NCBI RefSeq assembly: GCF_041146795.1
Contig: NC_135175.1
Location: 27,683,075-27,747,074, forward strand
DNA length: 64,000 nt
Direction of reading: 5' to 3'
Origin: Maylandia zebra
Taxonomy: Eukaryota; Chordata; Actinopteri; Cichliformes; Cichlidae
The notes under the pieces: generated by a model
Seen by the model: only the letters and a program-made list of their open reading frames with translations
What the model was told of the DNA's origin: nothing
The model's database searches: none
In this document: positions 1 through 13,233 of the stretch, one piece after another
Position numbering within the stretch: the first letter of the stretch is position 1
How the letters are laid out: each line of letters starts with the position of its first letter
Program-made: the position numbers and the translations under genes

Positions 1-140
1 ACTGAACATTGCTATGAAGTTGACCTGCTTTTTGATTGGACGTTGAATGAAGAAAATTAACAAACCAGCAAAAAACTGTTTTACCTTTTATGATGAAAGA
101 TACCCAAATCAAATCATTAACTTCTCCTTCCTCCTTTCAG

Positions 141-3100
141 ACTGTGTCCCAGGAGGAGAGTGCAGTGGAGTCTCAGCCCCTCCCCAACATCGATCACCTG
201 CTCACCAACATCGGCCGTACGGGCACATCGCAGGGTGAAGTATCAGGTAACACGCTGCATTTTGGCAGGCCAACTCTGTGGTGGGTTAACCTTTCTCTAC
301 CCTTTCACCGCTGAGCACTGTGGTCAAAGCTGGGAGGGACCGGTTGTGTTTAAGATTAGAAACAAATGTTGATGATGCTGCTTCTTCCCCAGGCCAAGCT
401 TCCCCTTTTGCTCCTTTGGCTGTTGCCATTAGGAAGAATGGCTAACACTGAGTCCAAACAATGAATTCTCATTCTGGGACGTTACATAATGCCCTTTTGT
501 CAGGTGTCTTTTGGCCCTGCTTTTGCAGTTCTGTAAACTTATTAGGTGTTAGGAATTAGGACATCGGTAAGGGTGGCAGTGTCAGAAATTACAAGCTTAA
601 CAGCACGATTATTGTGGTTGATGCCACTGTGGTTCGCATCCTGTTTTGAGCTTAGAAGACTTTTTATTACCTCAAACTGGGCTTTTGGGGGCCACATATT
701 ACATAACAAAAGTCTGAATTTTCATCTTAATTCTGACCATTTCAAGAACTTAACTTCTGTAAATGAAACCCCACGTAGCTCACCTGGTAAAAAAACATCT
801 TTATTCCAATTTATTCCAAGTTTTGTGCACAGGGAAAAATCATGGATTGTCTTAATATTTATTCCTTGGTTAAGTTTACACCTCTTTAAAGATCCATTCG
901 TTGATTCTATAACCCGGCGTGTTATGCACGCTACTGCGAAAGGACACCTTCTGCTGAGACACGCCAGCAGCTTTGACAAAACGGCATTATCTGACAGCCC
1001 CGATATGAGAACAGGCCGGTCCAAATCCCTGTGTGGGATTCAGTGGGCAATTTATTTGCATCCCCAAAAGGATGCAAAAAATTGCCTCCCTCCTTCATTT
1101 GCTTTAAAATCTATTCCTCCTTTTCGGTATATGCTAGCCTTTTAAGCAGTTCTTTTTAAACAACCTTCTGCCCTTTTTGGTACCCCCATTTCCCCCTCTT
1201 TTTCCTGCCTACTGTTGCACTAATACGGCATGTTCTTTGGCACGTCAGAACTAGATGTTTTTACAGTAAAAGGCGACCTCTGATTCCTCTGTCTCTAGTG
1301 AGGCTCTGTCGGGTGTCCTAACGGCTTTCCCAGCATTCACACATACTGATCTTGACACAGGCCAAGTGGGAGGAGTCTATCACACCATGATGTCACTGAT
1401 GGACTCTATAATGTCTGTGATGGACAGCTGGAACTGTAGGAAGAAGGAGGATTGTTGCCCGCAGTGTAGCTGCCTAGTCTGCAGGAACCCGCAGCTCTAT
1501 TAAGAAATGCCAAAGAGAGAGAAGAAAACAAAACAAACAAACAAACAAAAAAGTTAATCAAAGAAAGCTTGATGAAAAGGGGAAGCGAAGCGGCAACACG
1601 GTACTGTACGGTGTCCGGTTTTCTATCAGAGTATACCTAACACAGGCCGGTGCTACTGTCTGAAAGGCTCTCCGCTGTCTCTCCTCACTGTCTCGCAAGC
1701 TTGCCAACAGGAGAGATAGCATGGTACGGTTTCTACGTCACTGGTCAGTGTGCACCTGCATATTGTGCCTCCATCTGTATTGTAAGGGGTGTATAGGGGG
1801 GCTTGGCTATGTCACACAAACACAAATTTTAGCTAAGGGATGCTATGAGTGACAGATTGCAGAGCAGGTGAGGACTGATTATAGGTTTTCCTTGCTGACA
1901 CACTCATTCTCATGTAGTGTCCTCTCTTCTCATATAGCTAGCCCCTCTGTGACCCCCCCGTCACCTTCATTTCTTTTTTTCTTTATTTGGTTTCTTCCAT
2001 AGATGTTTTTTGTCATCACTGTGTCAATGTGTCTGAGACCTCATATCATCTCACACTGCTTCATTGGCAAATTTGGTATCAACCTGTTTTGACAGAAATG
2101 GATCGGTGACATTGATCTCCAGTTAGAAGCTTAAACCATATTTGTTATTTTAATACTGAAGTTTAATTTTAGGCTTTTTTTAAAATAAGGTTGACAGTTA
2201 CAAAAAAACATGGCTAGGAAAAGGGCTGTCACATCATTAGATTGTCATTGTACAAATATTTGTGCTAAAAAGCTTCATGACAACATTATTGCAATATCTG
2301 GAAAATCAGAAAAAGAATATTCAGATCATTCAAATTATTTGCAACTTTGTTTATTATGTGTTTATTTCCTTTCTGGCAAACGAATCTTAGTCAGAAAAAA
2401 GAAGCTATGACGACGTGTCTCCAAAATCTCTATATACTGTGGTTTTATCATAGACTGTATGTAAAAGATGGAAGCAACCGCTTCTGTTGACTTTTAAGGT
2501 TCTGTGTAAAACATGAACTGGGAATTTAGACTTTCACCTTAAACTTGACATGACGAGAGGTTTGGATCTCACTGAGGAACTGAAAATACTGCCCATTCAT
2601 AAAATAGTGACCAGTCAGTCAAAATGAAGCCAGACTCTATTGTCCATTTTACGCTACATGAAATCATAATTTACTGTATGAACATCAGCTGAACACTGAC
2701 TTTTTAAAGAAGCAATTTCAGTCTGTGCTTGCTATTTTAAAAGTACAGGTAATAGAAGCCTTTTTGGTGGCTCTTGCATTTTTTATATACAGTCTATGGG
2801 TTGTAGCTAGCTAGCAGTTACTGTGTCATCAGGAGGCAATCAACATTAATGTGCAGTGCTCCTAGCTGATATTCTAGCATGTGAATGATATGAACTGGGT
2901 CATCTACAGTAACAAATTACATGCTTTTTGGACAGTTTCACCTCTTCATGGCTTTGAAAATGATAGTAAACTCAAGTGTTTCTTAACCTAAAGAAACTTT
3001 TTAAAACCTAGTTGGATGATCTGAAAAGTAGCACAAACCACAGAGATTAAGACACGTGAGAGGTTGACACTTGCAGTGACAATTACAACAGAAGCATTTG

Positions 3101-6100
3101 TTCATAATTCTTACAGTGCAGCCCAAGAAATTGTTGAAAGTATCAGGAGAAATCCTCATATGTGGCCACTACCAATTTTTTTTTCTATCAGAAAATGCTA
3201 CCACAGGACCACGGTTTCATTCCTGGATAACAAATCGATCACCATCCTCGTGTTGCATGGCACGTCATCTGCCCCGCTGCTGTTCGTTGCAAAAGTTGCA
3301 CTCAGAATCACCAAGATGAGCTTTGATGGAAATAGCCGTCAGCATCTTCTGTGGGTTTTCTGACACCCTCTGGTCTACACTTAATTAGGAAACAATGTCA
3401 TGTCACATGTCATGTCACATGTCACACATACAGACGTGGACCTGAGTGTAACGCTGAGCTCATCTGTCCCCGTGTGCAGCATGGCCTGTTGTCCGCTTGT
3501 GTTTGCTCTCACCTCTCATCGGTCTCGTGTTTTTCATCATGCTTCTTCTCATCAACATGGTTCTTTCTCCTCCTTTGTTTCCTGTCACACTCATTTCCAC
3601 ACGTTTAACCCCCTCTGTGTGCTCACCTGTGTTGTTAAATCATCTAACGTGTCTCTCTTTTTCTCTTTTACCTACAGATTCCCCAACTAGTGACTCGGCT
3701 AAATCAAAGGTGAGTGTGTGTCTCCAGTGTCTGATGGTGTGAGATGAGAGGAGGTAGGAAGAGAACAGATGATATAAACTTACTGCTGAAGGCATTTTCA
3801 CCTAATTTAATTTATAGCAGCATCTTGTTTACTTGTTCTGATTTTCTGCCTTATTCCTGAACAGTGAAAAAGACTAATTTGTGGTACTCACAACACTACT
3901 AGAATACATATAAGAAGTTAAACAGCAACATCTGCAATGTTCTCATTAAGAGACAGATGTGATGCTGGACTTTGTTTTATGGTTCAAAGACAGCCTGTCA
4001 AAAAATAAGGAACGTTAAAAAGATAATTTGGTGTTAAATACCAGAGGATCAGAAAGAAAGATTGTAAACACAAAACTTAAACAAATGACTGACCACAAAA
4101 TTTGTTTGGCGTTTGAAAACATGCACGATTGCTGTCACAGGGTGCAGGGATTTTGTACTTCAAAACACCCACAGACCTCACTGTGAACAGTTTTCACTCA
4201 TCTGTTGCTACACACTGGGCCTCATTCACAAAAATTAAAAGATCACGTGGTCCCTGTCCTCCACCTGCTTCTTTCATTTTCTTCTAGTTGTGGTTCAAAG
4301 GGCTCCACATCTGTTATTGCAGCCCAGCTCTCTCAGTTTACCCGAGGAGGAGGTGTGCCGCTTCCGGCTTTCATTCACCAAAGTCTTCCTTTTTTGCATT
4401 TTGCAAGTGTTCCGTTTTACAGCAACTTCATTGATTTCTCAGTAGTTTCTGGGAAAATCTTTGTCCTGGTGAATAACAAAAAAGTTCACTATGAATCTGA
4501 TGGTAATTCAGAATATTTGTCTGGACATACAAGTGATTGAGGCCCATTGTGTATTCTCAGTGCTGTGACCACACATTATTTGACCCTCACATCCACAGTG
4601 AAAACGAAACAATTTCCATGGTTAGATGGTCAGCGAGTTGGAGCCATAAAGGCTGCTGTGCATCAAGTCTTTCATGAAGTCCTTCTCGGGGACACCCTGG
4701 ATTAAAAACTTGTGGCTGAGGAACTTGGGAGTGTTCAACAGCTTGTTAGGATGTAGGAGGGAAAAAAAGGCAGATGCTTTCCATCATTGCACTGCTGTTC
4801 TCTTCAGCTTCAGCCGCGCTTCAGTTCATGCTGTGCTGCTGCTTCTGCTTCTGCTTTAAAGCCAGCATGAATCAGTACTGTGCTCCCTGTTTATGATGCT
4901 GCTAATGTCCCTCTTTCTGTCTACTTGTTTGTCTGGTGCTTCATGGGAACAGGTGGAGTACAGACTTGAGGAAAGGGGTTGGGGTTAAAAGTTTCTGTGT
5001 CGTCTTTTGTGTTTCTTAGATTCAGCAGTGCTCATTTTGTTCTTCTTGTGCTCTCTCTTTCTGTTCCCCTCTCCTCTGTGCAGGGTTCCTCAGGGAAGGA
5101 TCAGTGCAGCAGAGACCTCCTGGTCTCCTCCATCTTTGCTGTAGCCAGCCGCAAAAGAAAGAAGTCAAGGGAGAAGCCGCAGCCTAGCAGCTCAGACGAT
5201 GATCTGGATTCTGTATTCCTCAAGAAGGAAATCCTTGGCCAGAAGCCAAACCAGCAGACCGAGGCACAGGGCGAGACTCGTCCCAGCCCTAACACCAAAC
5301 CCAGCACGAAGCAGCAAGCACGGACAGAAGAGAGGAAGGAGAACGGGAGGACAGTGGAGCTCACACCTAAAGCTAAGAGAGAGCACCGAAACTCTTTATT
5401 CCTGAGGGAGAAGATTACCCCCAGACGCTCCTCGCCTTCACCTTTACCTTCCCCAAAGATTTCCAACTCTCCCAACATCAGCTACCAAACAGCTCCTCAG
5501 GGAAAATCCTCATTGTCAGACCCTCCGTCCCAGCTTGATGAAAACACCTCAGACCTTGGGACCATGAGCTCTGGAGCATCAGTGCCACGATCCAGACCGA
5601 AAAAGTGGATTGCGGGAGTGTCCCCTGACCTGCCAGCAGGAGCCGCTCTGGGAGCAGGTGCGGGGGCGTCCGCTGGCGCAGAGGTGAGCTCTATCACCTC
5701 TGACTACTCCACCACCTCCTCTATCACGTTCCTGACTGGAGCGGAATCAAGCGTGCTGAGTCCAGAGCTGCAGGGTGGCGAGGAGGCAGATGATGAGCGC
5801 AGTGAGCTCATCAGCGAGGGACGACCGATGGAGACAGACAGCGAGAGCGACTTTCCAGTTTTTGCTCCAGGCGGCGGCAGCAGCCAGTCCACACCCTGCC
5901 CAGCGCAAAGTCAAGAAAAGGCAGAGGCCAAAGGGGGCAGTGCTATCGAAGGGGGCACCTCACCAAAACTGGAAGCACGGCGGCTCTTCCCAACACACCG
6001 CATGATCGAGTGCGATACCCTCTCAAGAAGGTGGTCCCTGAAACAGAAAACAGACAGTGAATCATCAGTCGAAGGGGCTGCTGGCAGCGGGGAGCGAAGC

Positions 6101-6769
6101 GAGGGCAGGGCGGAGTCTTCCAGCCGGTTGTCTCGAGTCCTGGAGGTGATGAAAAAGGGCCGATCCACGAGCAGCCTCAGCTCTTCTTCGCGCAGTGAGT
6201 CAGAGCGATCCGAACCAGCCTGGCACCTTAAGATCACAGAGAGGCTCAAGTTTAGGCTACGAACGTCCGCTGATGACATGTTTACTCAGAAGAACCGATC
6301 TCCCGACGGTCGCAGTAAGAAAAAGAACATCCGACGGAGGCACACCATGGGTGGGCAGAGAGACTTCGCAGAGCTGGCAATCATCAACGACTGGCGGGAG
6401 CAGGGTGGGGTGGACCAGGCGGCTGAACTCTCAGCTCTAGACCCCCTGAGGCCTAGATGCTCCTCTCAGGACTTATCCATTCGAGACTGGATTGCGAGGG
6501 AGCAAAGCAGAGGCTCCGAGCCAAGCGTCGAGGTTGCGCCCAAAGCGGTGCCTGAGGATGATCACGCAGAAGTGCATGAAGAAAGACCTCCCGAAAGACC
6601 TCCACCTCCACCGCCTTCGGATTCCCCTGGGGCTCAGCCTCCAGCCGGGGAGCACATTAACGGCAGAGGGCTGCAAAGCAAAAACAAAGGCTCCTTAGGG
6701 GACGACGCTCACCCACACAAACTCTCTGGAGCTCAAGTTGTCCGCTCACGGTTCTACCAGTATCTGTGA
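141..6769 (+). CDS. arhgap21: arhgap21-like Rho GTPase-activating protein, 3' part of the gene (last three coding exons)
   Basis: Three exons read in one frame: 141-246 (phase 0 in, 1 out), 3678-3709 and 5084-6769, ending in TGA at 6767. The first exon encodes [13 protein letters not shown], which in ARHGAP21 follows the RhoGAP domain. The short second exon encodes [11 protein letters not shown]. The last exon encodes 561 residues: a basic KRKK stretch near its start, a Ser/Pro-rich disordered tail, the block [20 protein letters not shown], a [13 protein letters not shown] motif and a proline run. These blocks match my recollection of human ARHGAP21. The family carries PDZ, PH and RhoGAP domains, accelerates GTP hydrolysis by Cdc42/RhoA-type GTPases and acts at Golgi and cell junctions. 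Those upstream domains lie left of this window. The paralogue ARHGAP23 has a related tail, so 21 versus 23 is likely but not proven. The exon structure itself is very secure. Confidence 0.9.
247..3677 (+). other. arhgap21 intron
   Basis: This 3.4-kb intron is bounded by a GTAACA donor at 247 and a CTACAG acceptor ending at 3677. It holds one inverted-repeat MITE (2449-2798) and a short imperfect tandem of TGTCACA units near 3395-3430. Open frames inside it, such as the 199-codon one at 546-1145, have no coding look. I see no other gene. Confidence 0.8.
2449..2798. mobile_element. MITE with CATAGACTGTAT inverted ends
   Basis: The segment begins CATAGACTGTATG and ends ATACAGTCTATG, an inverted pair 350 bp apart with non-coding sequence between. 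TA dinucleotides sit at the ends, as expected for a Tc1/mariner-derived non-autonomous element. The family is common in fish introns. It lies inside the large arhgap21 intron and no effect on splicing is evident. Confidence 0.65.
3710..5083 (+). other. arhgap21 last intron
   Basis: The intron is bounded by AAAG/gtgagt at 3709-3710 and a pyrimidine-rich acceptor ending CAG at 5083. I see no repeat or gene in it. The open frame of the last exon runs back to 4979 only because the intron end happens to lack stops. Confidence 0.8.
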
Positions 6770-7858
6770 AATGGAAAACAAAAAAACAAAACCGGGATGA
6801 ATGTGTACGTGTATGAATGTGGGTATTTTAGCTGAGGTTACTGCACAATATTTTTTCTACAAAGTATACTTTATGTATCTACTGTACATACTTATTATGA
6901 TTGTTACTGGAATTCGACTGAAGAGATGTCTAACACAGACTTTTCTCCTGTAAGATCGAACCCAACGAGTGCAAGAATCTGACTTTAATAGGACACGATG
7001 ACAAATATAAGGGTCAACTCGAGTATTACTGAGGAAAGCAGGTGCAAGAGTTTTTTTTAATAAGGAATCATGACTCAGTTCTTCCTCTTTGGAGCGGTAT
7101 GAAGAATGTATTACACTTTTTGGACTAACATGAGTTGCTTGTGACAATAATGTCTTTTTCAAAACGGCATGTCTGTGTTTTTCTCGGCTGTACTTGAAGT
7201 ACGTGGAAGTAACTGAGGGCTGCTTTCTGAGCTGAGTGCTGTGGGAAGTTTATTTTTTTCTTTTTATGTTTCTTGTCGTTTTATTTTGTATTTTCACAGC
7301 ACACTCACAACAGCCAGATATTAGCTTGAGGAACTGGGGGATTATTATAGTTTTATGAAATAAAAGACTGAGAAAACAGTAATAAAAGCTGATACTACAG
7401 TATGTAATGCTTGGTACAGTAGTTTTGTGAAGGTATAGTCCAAAAAGTGAGTTTTTACATACGAAAAAAAAGTGCCTCTTTTATTTGTTTTGTTTTTAAA
7501 CTGTTTTTATGGATGGTTGGAAACACAAGGAGGGTTGTTTTTTTTCTTTTAACCTCACAGGCATTCCAGATTTTATCCTGTTTTTAGTTAAACTCACAGC
7601 AGCATCGGAGCAACATCGGATTTTTATCGCGGTAATGTTTCATTATAGTTTTATTTCAGTTTTCCACCACCCCCCCCCCCCCCCCCCCCCGGGTTTTGCA
7701 GTAAAAATTGAACGGGTGCTTTAAAAAGCTGGGAGAAAAAAAAAAATGTTTGAAACTGCATGAGACAATGTTTGCTGAAGAGTGAACATCTCGCCCGTGT
7801 TTACAGAAAAACATGGGCGCAACACCACGTCCTCCCCTCAACAAACACTGGAAATAAA
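6770..7858 (+). other. arhgap21 3' UTR with candidate polyadenylation signals
   Basis: The AT-rich sequence after the TGA contains AATAAA at 7359-7364, 7381-7386 and 7853-7858. The first pair would give a UTR of about 600 nt and the last about 1.1 kb. Which site is used cannot be told from sequence alone. Confidence 0.6.
7670..7690. repeat. C21 homopolymer
   Basis: There are 21 consecutive C residues, followed by GGG. The run lies between the proximal and distal candidate poly(A) signals of arhgap21. Its exact length is likely to be unreliable in any assembly. Confidence 0.9.
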
Positions 7859-10080
7859 TAACCTTTATTTAGACCCTCGTCTCTTTGGCGTCATTGTTGT
7901 TATTCTCAGAAAACATCTGGGAAGAATAATAGACCAGATTTTTTTTTGTCCAAACAAATATATTTATTACAATAAATCGCATATGTTTTTATCAAAGCAT
8001 TGTGTTGCTCTTCAGATTTGTATGCTTGCATCACGTTGAAATATTACAACAGCCTGATTTAAATCACAACAATCATGACAGCTGTTGTAATGCAACACCA
8101 GCTTCAAAGCTCAGGAATATACAATGATCTCTTGGCTTACTTTCCTGCTTTAAACAGATGGGGTGAAACTGACAGGGATCGTAGACAAATGTTTCTTAAT
8201 TTTGATGCCTTCAAGATATAAAATTCTGCCTCATTCCAAGAAGTTTAAATAGAAATCTGAGATCAGGTCATGTGCTGCAAACAATATGAAGCATAAATAG
8301 TTGCAGAAATAAACAAATTACAAATAACTGACACAAAAAACTTACTGCTCTTGTAATTTACAGCCAAAGTTTGTAGATTTTCCTGTTTTATAACAAAAGT
8401 CATAATTAGGGTGGCAAACCAGAGGCTCGGGGTCCAGAAGCAGCCCACAGAAAGAAAGGCTTTGGAAAACGGGAAGGAGGGTTTTACAACTTTTCCTACT
8501 GATGAAGACCTCATCATTGGCCACTCATACTAAACAAAAGTAATTTAGTAAAGAGAAAAGTTCCTGTTTTTCCACCAACTTTTTCCTGTAGTTTTATAAG
8601 TTGATTCAAAATATTAAATGTCAAAGAGCCATGCTGACAGATTGCTTTCATTAACTACAGTAACTTTTCTTAAAAAAGCAGAAAACCTGAGACGTATGCT
8701 GAAATTCAGTTAAATAATTAGCAACATGAATTATCATATTAAAGATTGTATCTTTTAAAAATAGGAATGTATATTTTTATATTTTTATTCTCAACTCTTT
8801 TATATGACCTAATCCTACAGAATAAAACAGAATGAAATTGTAGGATAAGTTGCACAGTAAACCAAAAGGATCTGATGAATTTTAATTTTTTTGATTTTTC
8901 TATTTTTTCTTCTGAAAAGAACTACTTTCTTTTCTGGCCCATCTTTTGTTTTCTCTTCCATTATTAGTTGGGAAGAACTAATTTGGAAAGTGAAGCTGTT
9001 CGCGGAGCATGAATTTCAACAAGTAAAACACCAGAAGAGCTAAATGAATAAATGAAAACACAAAGGATACTGTAGAATGACCACTCGGTAGCTTTCCTTA
9101 TCAGCAGCTCAGCATCCATCACTTAGAACAACACAACAACGGGTACGACAGCTAGGAATAAACTACTAGACAGCCCTGCCGCAAAAGCATATCATATGGC
9201 TTAAATCCACAATACCCCACGGCTCAATGTAGGCACTAACATAACCCAGTATATGACAGATACTACTTAGCTCTCTGCTTTTGTAATGATCAGAGCTGAT
9301 CAGAGTAAAGGTTTGAATGGGTGTCATTACCCTGTCTTACTTGGCTAGTTAAAAATCTACTTATGTGGTTAAAATCAGAATAAAGTTATATTAACAAATA
9401 CAGCATGAAAACTGGTTTAGAGGATTAAACTGCTCCTGAAGAATTTCTTTTTTTATTTTACTCATTTTTTACTAGAGTGAGATGGAGTTTGTTTTCATTA
9501 TGAAGGACATTTTCATATTTACTCTAATGCCTCGCGATTGTTTTTTTTCCTTTCTTCTTTTTTTAAACCTAGAATTAGAAGGGTGGAGTTTAGGACGCAG
9601 ATACAAATGACACAAATCTCGCTCATTTCTTGATATGTGTTATAAATAAATAAGTAAATAAATAAATAATGGCTTATTAAATGTCGTTTCCCATCACAGT
9701 ACGGCAGTACTCACGGTATCCATGGCAACTCTATACTTCCTGTTTCTGGGTGACATACCGATGAGCCTCACACTTCCGTAATCAGCATACATAAGCGTGT
9801 TGAACAATTCAAAATACATAAAAGTAAACTCCATTATGAGGAAGAAGCGAATCAGAGCTGACAACATCAACCCTGTGGGGTCTGAATGGATCCTTTACTA
9901 CACTGACACAGCAAGGCAATTAGCATATTTTCCTTTATTATTATTGATTGTATGTTTTGCAAAAGACGGATCCTTGCCCTGTCATTGCACCAAATCATCA
10001 AAAGCTGCAATAACCATGAACCAAGATGCACAATTGTCACGGTCCTTCCACATAAAGCGCACATAAAGCTCTGCTTCGCG
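7859..10080. other. intergenic, AT-rich
   Basis: The sequence lies between the arhgap21 3' end and the first lipocalin promoter. It contains an AAATA-type microsatellite near 9645-9670. I recognise no gene, RNA or intact mobile element here. Confidence 0.6.
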
Positions 10081-10088
10081 TGACGTAA
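10081..10088 (+). promoter_or_regulatory. CRE/ATF-like TGACGTAA upstream of lipocalin copy A
   Basis: TGACGTAA lies about 30 bp before the presumed start of the non-coding first exon of copy A. The same octamer occurs at the homologous position of copy D (53678), and a TGACGTGT variant occurs before copy C (48862). CREB/ATF-type bZIP proteins are known to bind TGACGTNN. Function here is inferred from conservation between paralogues. Confidence 0.55.
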
Positions 10089-10115
10089 CGTAAAGGCGAG
10101 CCCGTGTTTTTCCGT

Positions 10116-10177
10116 AGAGCTGGAGACATTCACTTTATGCAAGCCTCCACCTGACCTGACGCCTGTGCACCGCTCAG
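10116..10177 (+). other. non-coding first exon of lipocalin copy A
   Basis: The segment ends CCGCTCAG/gtaaga. It aligns with segments ending AGCTCAG/gtaaga before copies C and D, all sharing a CCACCTGAC or CACCTGAC block. The start is approximate, placed at the TAGAGCT motif seen in copies A and C. It is joined across a 3.1-kb intron to the ATG exon at 13234, and that intron contains a Tc1 relic. Confidence 0.6.
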
Positions 10178-11096
10178 GTAAGACAGAGTTATTTACTTTA
10201 ATAAACGAAACGAAAAGAGCACCTATCTGAAAGTGGAAGATGGCATGCGTTTATTTGGCAAGGTTTTTTTTTTTTGGTTTTGTTTTGTTTTATTTATTCA
10301 ATTTTTAGATAACAAAACAAAAGATTATTTTCTACGGTTTGATCTTCTTTTCTTCTCGTTGGTTTAACCGTCCGTTGTCTTAGATGAGAGTTTACTGTGA
10401 TTTTTCTTTAATAATATTCTGGAATCCCGTCTTTGGATATATTTCAAATATTTGCATTCTTGTTACATAGCACTGAGAAGAAGCAGCACCTGAGTCCCAC
10501 AGGAATTTGTTACGTGACACCAGAAGAACAGGTGTAACAGGTGCGACAAACAACCTGTTTGCTGTCCGAAACTAAAACACCGAGCAGCAGAGATTTTCTC
10601 AAGTAAAATGAAGTAAAACAATGCAAACAATTACAAAAAAGCAAGTATTGTGTATACATGGTGTCTACCATTGAAAGTTAAATTCTTTTTACAAAACAAT
10701 CATGTTTAAAACATTTACTTAACTTTGAAAGCTTTTAAACTACTAAAAACAGCCATGCTGTTTTGTGTTAAAACAATACCCTGAACCTGACATTGGCTGG
10801 ACTCTCACTAATACTACTTTCTGTTTTTAAACCACATTAAGTCAGGGTAACATTCAACCCTGACTCTTACATGACACATTCCTGCTTTATTTAAGCAAAC
10901 CCAGTTCTTGTAAAAATCAAGCACACATACTAGTAGAATACTGCCTCCATGTGGTTGAAATTTTCATTACACTTGAGAGATTATTAGGCTCTTTGGCCTA
11001 GATTGAGTGGAGTGAAGCTGCCACTCCTCCACATTGGGAAGAAGTCAGCTCAGGGGAATATTGAGAAGTTCAATATGTAGCCCACTAAATTCTGTT

Positions 11097-11124
11097 AAAT
11101 AAATAAATAAATAAATAAATAAAC
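11097..11124. repeat. (AAAT)n microsatellite
   Basis: About seven AAAT units lie in the first intron of lipocalin copy A. Confidence 0.85.
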
Positions 11125-11722
11125 CTCAATCATACACTGTGAAAAATTGCTGAACCCTTTTGTGGTGATCTTCATGATGGTGTAATTTACAGCCCACAGC
11201 ACATTTAAACAGACAAACATTTTTACATTCCAGATCTAAAAAACAACAACAACACAGTTTCAAAATAAATGAAAGCTGAAAAGTGTGTTATGTCGTGTTA
11301 GCTAATTATTGTGGAAAGTAAAATCACAGTGATTTCGACAACATGGGTTCAGAATTTTCAAACTGATTCATCCCGTAAATCACAAGACACTGTGCTCACC
11401 TGCATAAGCTCCCTTTGTAGGATAAAATTATTGGTAGTAGATGTCAGCCATTTAAGCCAAAACCAATTACCAATAAGAATAATTATCATAAGAATATGCT
11501 TTAAAACATGTCAGCTAGTGCAGCTGTTTACATCATGAGAGTTTTCAATAATAGGTGTAGATTGTACCACCTGTTAGCTAGCTGTGTACACAAAGGTTTT
11601 ATAATCTAGGCTCAATAGTTTTGGTCAAGTGTTCACATATATCTCTTCGTCTGTTGCTTTATATCTTATAAAACTGGGGCCCGGCTGTTTGCAGTGTTAT
11701 TCAATCAGTACTCTTGTGAACA

Positions 11723-12822
11723 TACAGTGCTGTGAAAAAAGTATCTGGCCCCTTCCTGATTTCTTAACTTTGCACATTTGTCACACTTAAATGTTTCACA
11801 GAAAGTAAAGTTTATTATTAACTAAAGATAACTTGATTAAATACAAAATGCATTATCCAGACATGATTACTGCCAGAGCAGTTGAATCAAGAAATTACTT
11901 GAATAGAATCAGTTAAAAGATCTCGAAAAGCAACACGTCATGGCTCGATCTAGAGCAACTCAACGGAAGATGAGAAACAAAGTCATTGACATGCCATCAT
12001 CAGTCTGCAAAGGGTTACAATGCCACATTGAGACCGTTATCCACAAATGAGGAAAACTTGGAACACTGGTGAATCTTCCCAGGTTAAATTAGTCCAAGAT
12101 CACTGACTCACCCAGGAGCTCACAAAAGAACCCAGGACAACATCTAAAGAACTCCAGGCCTCACTTGCCTCAGATAAGGTCAATGTTGCTGATACAGTTA
12201 CAAAAAAAAAGTCTGGACAAAAATAGCATCCATGAGAGACTTCCAAGGCAAAAATTACTGCTGAACAAAAAAGAACACATTTACCCCCCAAAAAACCCAT
12301 CATGATTCCCAAAACTTTTAGGAAAATATTCTGTCCACTGACAAGACAAAAAAATGAACTTTTTGGAAGTCTTGTGCCTTGTTATGTCAGATCTAAAACT
12401 AACAAAGCTTTTTATAAAAAGAAGATCATACTAACATTCTAACCCAATTCTGCTCTCTAGCAGAAAATCCCGAAGGATAATGTCTGACCATCAGTTTGTG
12501 CCCTGACGCTCAAAAACACTTGGGTTATACTTAAGACAATGATCTGAAACAAACCAGCAAGTCCACCTCTGAATGGCTCAAAAATATAAAGAAATAAATA
12601 AATGAAGGTTTTGGAATGGGCTACTTAAAATCTGACTGAGATGCTTTGGCATGACCCTAAACAGGGCTGTTTGCGCTCAAAACTCTCCAGCGTGGCTGAA
12701 TATAAAAAATTCTGCAAAGAAGAGTGGGCCAAAATCCTTCCAAAGTGTATGAGAGACTCATTGCCAGTTATCACAAACACTTGATATGCAGTTCTTGCTG
12801 CCAAGGGTGACACAATCCGTTC
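11723..12822 (+). mobile_element. degenerate Tc1-family transposon
   Basis: The left end TACAGTGCTGTGAAAAA is a characteristic fish Tc1 terminus. The following sequence keeps recognisable transposase stretches, for example ACAAAAGAACCCAGGACAA and TCCACCTCTGAATGGCTC, corresponding to the helix-turn-helix and DDE regions. Many small indels and stops break the frame throughout, and no right inverted repeat is visible. It is an old, immobile copy in the first intron of lipocalin copy A. Confidence 0.85.
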
Positions 12823-13233
12823 TTAGGTTAGTGTTAGAGAGTTATCTCTGGGATGCTGGTGTGATAACTCCCTGAGGACAAGGACTCCGATCAGAGAGTG
12901 GGGCCCAGAGAGTGCTTTCCAGATATACTTTAATGAACATTAACTGATTCAACAGCAGGCCAGTAGTACAGCAATTGGCATACTCAGTGAGAGTATGTGA
13001 GTGGTTCTAAATAACAAGAAAACAGGGAGAAAATTACTTTTTAACATAGAGCCAGATAGATCTGAACATTTTTTTCCCCTTAATAAATTAATTTACCATT
13101 TAAAAAATGGATTTCGGTATTTCCTGCAAATACTGCACTGTACAGCCTGCTGTATTAAACTGCCAGTGGACAAAATGGATGAGCTGTAGGTGCAACTCTT
13201 GTGTAACATACCTTATCATATCCTAAAGGAACC

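Noticed and set aside
546-1145. A 199-codon open frame as a separate gene
   Set aside because: It lies wholly in the arhgap21 intron, has no recognisable domain and low-complexity, intron-like composition, and a competing frame lies on the other strand.
141-6769. Naming the left gene arhgap23 instead of arhgap21
   Set aside because: The blocks [26 protein letters not shown] and SAKSK match ARHGAP21 as I remember it. Without a database search the paralogue cannot be fully excluded.
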